A DNA stretch of 18,294 bases from MB1-2 sp046566065 (GTDB taxonomy: Bacteria > Actinomycetota > CADDZG01 > WHSQ01), in assembly GCA_046566065.1 (NCBI GenBank), contig JBKHXK010000041.1:1-18294 (forward strand), in the 5' to 3' direction. A model generated the notes under the pieces. It did no database searches, had not been told where the DNA came from, and was given only the letters and a program-made list of their open reading frames with translations. This document shows, in pieces, positions 15,222-18,294 of the stretch. The stretch's first letter is position 1, and each line of letters opens with the position of its first letter. A program made the translations under genes and the position numbers.

Positions 15222-15494
15222 CTAGAGCATCCGGTCGACGGAACCCGCGTAGGTCCCCAGTCCGGCCCCGACCCTTTTGACGAGCGCTCGGGTTTCGAGC
15301 AGTGCCGGCACGGGCGCCAGGTTCGCGGTGATGCCTACGCCGTGCTCGAGCACGTCGTCCGCGTACCGCTTGATCTCCACGATGTGGCCGATCATGCGAT
15401 GAGCCAGGAACGCGACGAGGGGGATGACTACCAGGAGGAGGGCGGCGATACCGATCGTCCACCACACGGCTGCGGCACCAGACGCTGCGTCCAC
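15222..15494 (-). CDS. Small single-helix membrane protein, type B (related to 7378-7659)
   Basis: A 90-residue protein with Trp-Trp (residues 11-12) opening a single membrane helix (about 11-32), then a charged stretch (HRMIGHIVEIKRYADDVLEH). It shares the WW-x3-GI entry pattern and length with the type B proteins on the other side of the hydrogenase genes. I prefer the GTG at 15494, which has CGGAGG at good spacing, over the GTG at 15542 (106 residues), which has no ribosome-binding site. A TACGAT hexamer (15530-15525) upstream could be its own -10 element. It is followed closely by the type A gene, repeating the B-then-A order of the 8057-7118 operon. Confidence 0.66.
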   Translation of the reverse strand: MDAASGAAAVWWTIGIAALLLVVIPLVAFLAHRMIGHIVEIKRYADDVLEHGVGITANLAPVPALLETRALVKRVGAGLGTYAGSVDRML

Positions 15495-15554
15495 ACGTAC
15501 CTCCGGCTCGGCTGCGTTGGAGGCATCGTATATGACTCCCACATCTAGTGCAGG

Positions 15555-16067
15555 CTAGGAAGGCCCCAGCTTGATCTGAAGGAGCGTCGGCCCCGGTGGA
15601 GGGTGAGAGGGAGCATCGTCTTCTTCCACCTTCATGGCCACGAAGGCCGGGAAGTTGTCGCGCAGGGCGGTTTCGATGCCCTCGGTCAGGGTCACGGCCG
15701 AGGCTGTGCAACCTGAACATGCCCCCGCGAGCTTGACCTGCACGATCCCTCCACTCGCATCCAAGATCTCGACGCTGCCCCCGTGGGACTCGATATAGGG
15801 CCGGATCTCCTCCAGAGCCGCCTCGGCCGCTGCCTTCTCGTCGATCGCCACCCCGTAGGCGTCGAGCATCCACGTGATCGCGGGGTCCTCCCGCAGGGCG
15901 CTCAGCGTCTCTTCCGGAAGGTGCTCCGCAAGACGATTCAGGGCCGTGCGGTGGAGAAGGTCGATCCCATCGAGCAGCTCGAACACCCGGTCGCGGATGG
16001 GCTCATCGAGATGGTCCACCTCGTCCAAGAGCTCCTCGAGGCGAGAGAGCAGGTTGTCGAACTCCAT
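15555..16067 (-). CDS. NifU C-terminal-domain Fe-S cluster protein
   Basis: A 170-residue protein. Residues 1-80 are a helical, acidic domain (LLSRLEELLDEVDHLDEP). Residues 82-148 are the NifU C-terminal domain, with the CSGC cluster-binding motif (Cys117, Cys120) in KLAGACSGCTASAVTL and the preceding ESHGGSVEIL strand. NifU domains hold and transfer Fe-S clusters; such genes are known neighbours of high-affinity actinobacterial hydrogenases, and this enzyme needs three clusters. There is no ribosome-binding site before the ATG. Instead TATCTT ends 6 bases upstream, fitting a leaderless message. It diverges from the winged-helix gene across 83 bp. Confidence 0.85.
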   Translation of the reverse strand: MEFDNLLSRLEELLDEVDHLDEPIRDRVFELLDGIDLLHRTALNRLAEHLPEETLSALREDPAITWMLDAYGVAIDEKAAAEAALEEIRPYIESHGGSVEILDASGGIVQVKLAGACSGCTASAVTLTEGIETALRDNFPAFVAMKVEEDDAPSHPPPGPTLLQIKLGPS

Positions 16068-16073
16068 GGGGAC

Positions 16074-16079
16074 AAGATA
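16074..16079 (-). promoter_or_regulatory. TATCTT -10 element for leaderless NifU-protein transcript
   Basis: TATCTT on the minus strand fits TANNNT and is followed by 6 bases (GTCCCC) and then the ATG at 16067. No Shine-Dalgarno sequence is present. No good -35 element was recognised. Confidence 0.5.
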
Positions 16080-16111
16080 CGCCCCGCTATGTGCGTGGCG
16101 CTGTTACCAAC

Positions 16112-16117
16112 TAGACT
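16112..16117 (+). promoter_or_regulatory. Candidate -10 element for the regulator operon
   Basis: TAGACT fits TANNNT. It lies 33 bases before the ATG at 16151 and upstream of its GGAGG ribosome-binding sequence, so a normal short leader is expected. There is no clear -35 element. Confidence 0.35.
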
Positions 16118-16150
16118 GATGCTCCGGATCCCGATCGGAGGACACCACTG

Positions 16151-16564
16151 ATGGAGAAGCTGCACGCTCCCAAGTCGGAGGCTCTGAGAGCGCTGTTCTG
16201 GCGCGACGAGATCCTGCAGGTGATGTTCTGGATCCACGGCGAGGGCTTGGGGCAGACGGTCACCCCAGAGTTGTTGGAGCGCTTCCTCGGCGTGGACGCG
16301 TCGATCGGGGTGCGTTACCTAGGCAAGCTCGTGGATGAGGGGCTCCTGCGGTCGGCCGACGATCGCAGCTTCGAGCTGACGGACGCAGGGCGTGAACACG
16401 GAGGCCGCGTATTCGCCCAGGAGTTCGCCGATCTGACCCAGCCGGGTCACGGTGAATGCGGAGCGGATTGTTGGTGCCATGCATCCCCTGAGGAAGCCGA
16501 GGCCTGTGTCGAAGCCCGGACCGCCGACCACCACCACAGGCATCAGGGGTCGCACGATGGCTAG
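16151..16564 (+). CDS. Winged-helix protein with Cys/His-rich C-terminal tail
   Basis: A 137-residue protein. Residues 10-95 look like a winged helix-turn-helix (VTPELLERFLGVDASIGVRYLGKLVDEGLL, then a DRSFELTDAGREHG wing). Residues 100-137 form a probable metal or Fe-S site: His100, Cys103, Cys107, Cys109, His110 and Cys119, followed by a His-rich end (DHHHRHQGSH). A metal-, redox- or cluster-sensing regulator of the hydrogenase locus is a reasonable inference, since it diverges from the NifU gene and is translationally coupled to a PadR-type regulator. GGAGG precedes the ATG by about 9 bases. Confidence 0.7.
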   Translation: MEKLHAPKSEALRALFWRDEILQVMFWIHGEGLGQTVTPELLERFLGVDASIGVRYLGKLVDEGLLRSADDRSFELTDAGREHGGRVFAQEFADLTQPGHGECGADCWCHASPEEAEACVEARTADHHHRHQGSHDG

Positions 16565-16940
16565 GAACAGAGAGATGGATGACTTCTCCGTCGGTCTGCC
16601 CAAGAACTTCGTTCGTCCCTGCCTGCTGCTGCTTCTCTCCGAGGAGCCTTCTCACGGTTACGACCTGCTCGAGCGGCTCGCGCGCTTGGGTCTGAGCGCC
16701 ATAGACCCCGGCGGCCTTTACCGGGCGCTGCGAGCGATGGAGCAAGAGGGACTGCTCGTGTCGAAGTGGGTGCCCTCGGATGTAGGCCCCGCCCGGCGGA
16801 TCTATCGGACCACCGACGAAGGCAGGGACTGGCTGCACGCGTGGGCCGGGACCCTGCGTGAGACCGCTCGGACCATCCGCAGGTTCATCAACCGTTACGA
16901 CGCTCTCGAGAAGACGAGCGCCGGAGTAGCCCGGTCCTAG
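16557..16940 (+). CDS. PadR-family transcriptional regulator
   Basis: A 127-residue winged-helix regulator: NFVRPCLLLLLSEEPSHGYD is the typical PadR opening, then GGLYRALRAMEQEGLLVSKW (recognition helix and following strand) and RRIYRTTDEGRDWLHAW (wing), with a short C-terminal dimerisation helix. I chose the ATG at 16557 because AGGGG lies 7 bases upstream; it overlaps the stop of the preceding gene by 8 bp. The ATG at 16575, preceded by AGGA, is a plausible alternative. The ligand is unknown. Targets may include the hydrogenase operons nearby. Confidence 0.86.
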   Translation: MARNREMDDFSVGLPKNFVRPCLLLLLSEEPSHGYDLLERLARLGLSAIDPGGLYRALRAMEQEGLLVSKWVPSDVGPARRIYRTTDEGRDWLHAWAGTLRETARTIRRFINRYDALEKTSAGVARS

Positions 16941-16989
16941 CTCCGAGCGCGGGACCCACTGCTCGTGCCGCCTGCGCGGACGGCCGTTC

Positions 16990-16995
16990 TATCCT
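16990..16995 (+). promoter_or_regulatory. TATCCT -10 element for a leaderless transcript
   Basis: TATCCT is followed by 6 bases (ACGCCC) and the ATG at 17002, without a Shine-Dalgarno sequence. The heptamer TATCCTA is a perfect TANNNTA. Confidence 0.5.
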
Positions 16996-17001
16996 ACGCC
17001 C

Positions 17002-17781
17002 ATGAAGATCGTCGTCTCGGGCAAAGGTGGTTCCGGCAAGACCACGATCTCCGGCACGCTGTCGCGCATCGTGGGCCGGAGCGGGATGGAGGTCTTGGCG
17101 ATAGACGCCGACACCAATCCGAACCTCGCACTGACACTCGGGTTCGGTGGAGACGCGTTCGATCGCATGGTCCCGCTGCCGCACGGATTGATGCAGCGCA
17201 AGGAGGTCGAGGGCCGGACCCTTCTGACCCTGGCGCGGCCCGTCGACGACGTGACGACCGAGTTCGCCTGCGAAGGCCCGGACAACGTCCATCTTTTGAT
17301 GGTCGGGGAGGTGCACGGAGCCGGAAAGGGCTGAATGTGCTCCTCTCACGCCACGGTCCGTGGCCTTCTGCACGACCTCCCCGACGATGATCTGTTCGTC
17401 CTGGTCGATGCGGAGGCCTCACCAGAGCACCTGAGTCGCGCCACGGTCGAGGCCGCCCACATGCAGCTGGTCGTGGCGGAGCCTTACTTCAAGTCCCTCG
17501 AAACGGCACGTCGCTACTCGCAGCTTGGCAAGGAGCTCGGCATCCCCAACGTGGTGATCGTCGCCAACAAGGTGAGGAACCAGGAGGACGAGGACGCGAT
17601 CCGGGACTTCTGCGAGCAGCGCGACATGGAGCTGTTCGCGGTCATCCCGTTCGACGAGAGCCTTGGTCGAGCGGAGCGAGCTGGGCAAGCACCCTTGGAC
17701 TTCGACGACAACGCACCGGCTATCGCTGCCGTTCGTGACCTCGCGACGCGAGTCAGGGAGCGAGTCTCTCCAACGAACTGA
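17002..17781 (+). CDS. CooC-type nickel-insertion ATPase interrupted by an in-frame TGA (possible selenoprotein)
   Basis: Two adjoining open frames (17002-17334 and 17335-17781) in the same phase together encode one 259-residue CooC/MinD-type P-loop ATPase, the usual family length. Part one has the deviant Walker A GKGGSGKTT (residues 7-15, Lys8 and Lys13) and IDADTNPNLAL. Part two has CSSHATVRGLL, LVDAEASPEHLSRAT (switch II region) and VVIVANKVRN (base recognition). CooC ATPases insert nickel and bind metal between subunits through a CXC motif. Here the codons read Gly-Lys-Gly-TGA-Met-Cys, so TGA (residue 111) takes the place of the first Cys. Options: selenocysteine, a Cys-to-stop mutation, a sequence error, or a split gene restarting at the ATG at 17335 (GGAAAGGG upstream). 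I favour one protein. Confidence 0.72.
17332..17364 (+). other. In-frame TGA plus SECIS-like hairpin
   Basis: The TGA (17332-17334) is followed 15 bases later by a perfect 5-bp stem (17350-17354 with 17360-17364, GCCAC/GTGGC) around the loop GGTCC. The loop starts 20 bases after TGA and begins with G. Bacterial SECIS elements lie just downstream of the UGA, with a short stem and a small G-containing apical loop; the loop resembles the GGUC loop of E. coli fdhF. Short stems arise easily in GC-rich coding DNA, so this is supportive but not proof. Confidence 0.45.
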
Positions 17782-17808
17782 CACGCCGGGGAGAAAAAGG
17801 CATATATT
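17778..17808 (+). promoter_or_regulatory. Candidate promoter for the secreted-protein gene
   Basis: CTGACA (17778-17783), one base from TTGACA and overlapping the preceding stop codon, is followed 19 bases later by TATATT (17803-17808). The spacing is slightly long. It is the AT-richest patch in this intergenic region. Confidence 0.4.
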
Positions 17809-17814
17809 GATGCC
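17794..17814 (-). terminator. Weak hairpin plus T-run on the minus strand
   Basis: Read on the minus strand, GGCAT, a 6-base loop and ATGCC are followed directly by TTTTT. This has the form of an intrinsic terminator but the stem is only 5 bp. No minus-strand gene is seen to its right within the window, so its purpose is unclear; it could block antisense transcription. Confidence 0.25.
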
Positions 17815-17883
17815 GGTTTGCCGAGCCCGAGCAGATCGCCACGATGTCTTGCAGCACACCGTTGCTGCCGAGAGGGGGAAGAC

Positions 17884-18294
17884 ATGGTCCTGAGACGTTC
17901 GGTCATGTGGACGATCTTGGGGGCCTTGGGACTTTCCCTCCTTGGAACTTCCACGGCCTTCGCGTGCCAAACCTCGTCCTGGATCACGACCGATCCGTCC
18001 TCAGGCCCTCCCGGGACCAAGATCACCATCACGGGTGACGGGTTCGAGCCGGGCACGGTCATGTTCCGTTGGGATCGCTCTGCGGAATCGGGCGGCGAAG
18101 TGCTGGGTCAGGCAACCGTTGGCGACGACGGCAGTCTGGTCACCGAAGTCACCGTGCCCGAAGCGGCGGCCGGGGCTCACAAGGTGATCGCCGAGCACAC
18201 GTCCTCTTCGGAGTCGGTGGCGCACGCCGACGCGTGGACCGATTTCTACATCCCCGGTGCTCCTGCCGAGAGCGGATCCGAGTCCGGGGCCGAA
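17884..18294 (+). CDS. Secreted Ig-like (IPT/TIG-type) protein, 3'-truncated by the window edge
   Basis: The first 137 codons of an exported protein. The N-terminus is a signal peptide: Arg4-Arg5, a hydrophobic core (about residues 8-23) and a TAFA site before Cys26. Cleavage after Ala-Phe-Ala fits signal peptidase I; the Cys could suggest a lipoprotein, but the Phe makes a poor lipobox. Residues 33-110 look like an Ig-like beta domain (SSGPPGTKITITGDGFEPG). The visible end is rich in Ser, Glu and Gly, as in linkers. A strong AGAGGGGG ribosome-binding site precedes the ATG. It has its own candidate promoter and no evident connection with the hydrogenase. Confidence 0.72.
   Translation, partial: MVLRRSVMWTILGALGLSLLGTSTAFACQTSSWITTDPSSGPPGTKITITGDGFEPGTVMFRWDRSAESGGEVLGQATVGDDGSLVTEVTVPEAAAGAHKVIAEHTSSSESVAHADAWTDFYIPGAPAESGSESGAE

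Noticed and set aside
1..18294. CRISPR arrays, insertion sequences, tRNA or rRNA genes, tandem repeats
   Set aside because: None recognised on reading both strands; gaps between genes are at most 137 bp.

Overview
The window is a GC-rich, gene-dense locus devoted almost entirely to making one [NiFe]-hydrogenase. Frequent GTG starts, ATGA/TGATG start-stop overlaps and the relatedness of the hydrogenase to high-affinity H2-oxidising enzymes suggest an actinomycetotal (Actinobacteria-like) or similar high-GC soil lineage. The exact taxon cannot be decided from this sequence.

Layout. (1) 1-7116, plus strand, is a maturation operon: hypF (5' end outside the window), hypC, a second HypC-like protein, hypD, hypE, a protein with two SIS domains, and a GNAT-AAA+ ATPase fusion. 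Most junctions are overlapping or nearly so. (2) 8057-7118, minus strand, holds three overlapping genes for small proteins with one N-terminal membrane helix. They diverge from (3) 8195-12272, plus strand: hydrogenase small subunit, large subunit and a HybD-like protease homologue that lacks the nickel-binding residues. (4) 14223-12242, minus strand, is a TPR protein followed by a degenerate biotin/lipoate-ligase-fold protein. They diverge over only 17 bp from (5) 14241-14759, a canonical hydrogenase maturation protease. (6) 16067-14756, minus strand: a NifU-type Fe-S protein, two more single-helix membrane proteins, and a DUF1059-type Cys/His protein. (7) 16151-17781, plus strand: two DNA-binding regulators (a winged-helix protein with a Cys/His-rich tail, and a PadR-type protein), then a CooC-type nickel-insertion ATPase interrupted by an in-frame TGA. 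(8) 17884 to the end: start of a secreted Ig-like protein.

How the parts fit. HypF/C/D/E build the Fe(CN)2CO group. The CooC-like ATPase could serve nickel delivery. The canonical protease would trim the large-subunit tail, and the NifU protein could supply Fe-S clusters. The small subunit has no Tat signal and no membrane anchor, so the enzyme is probably cytosolic. The five small membrane proteins, which form two paralogous modules either side of the structural genes, are candidates for attaching it to the membrane.

Most notable observations: (a) the TGA sits exactly where the first Cys of the metal-binding CXC motif of CooC is expected and is followed by a SECIS-like hairpin, so this may be a selenocysteine-containing nickel chaperone; (b) the duplicated small-membrane-protein modules; (c) two enzyme-fold proteins in the locus (protease-like and ligase-like) that have lost catalytic residues; (d) a repeated promoter architecture, TANNNT-like hexamer + 6 nt + start codon, at five genes, including a shared bidirectional element. 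There is no stretch over 300 bases without a gene, and I see no RNA genes, CRISPR arrays or insertion sequences.
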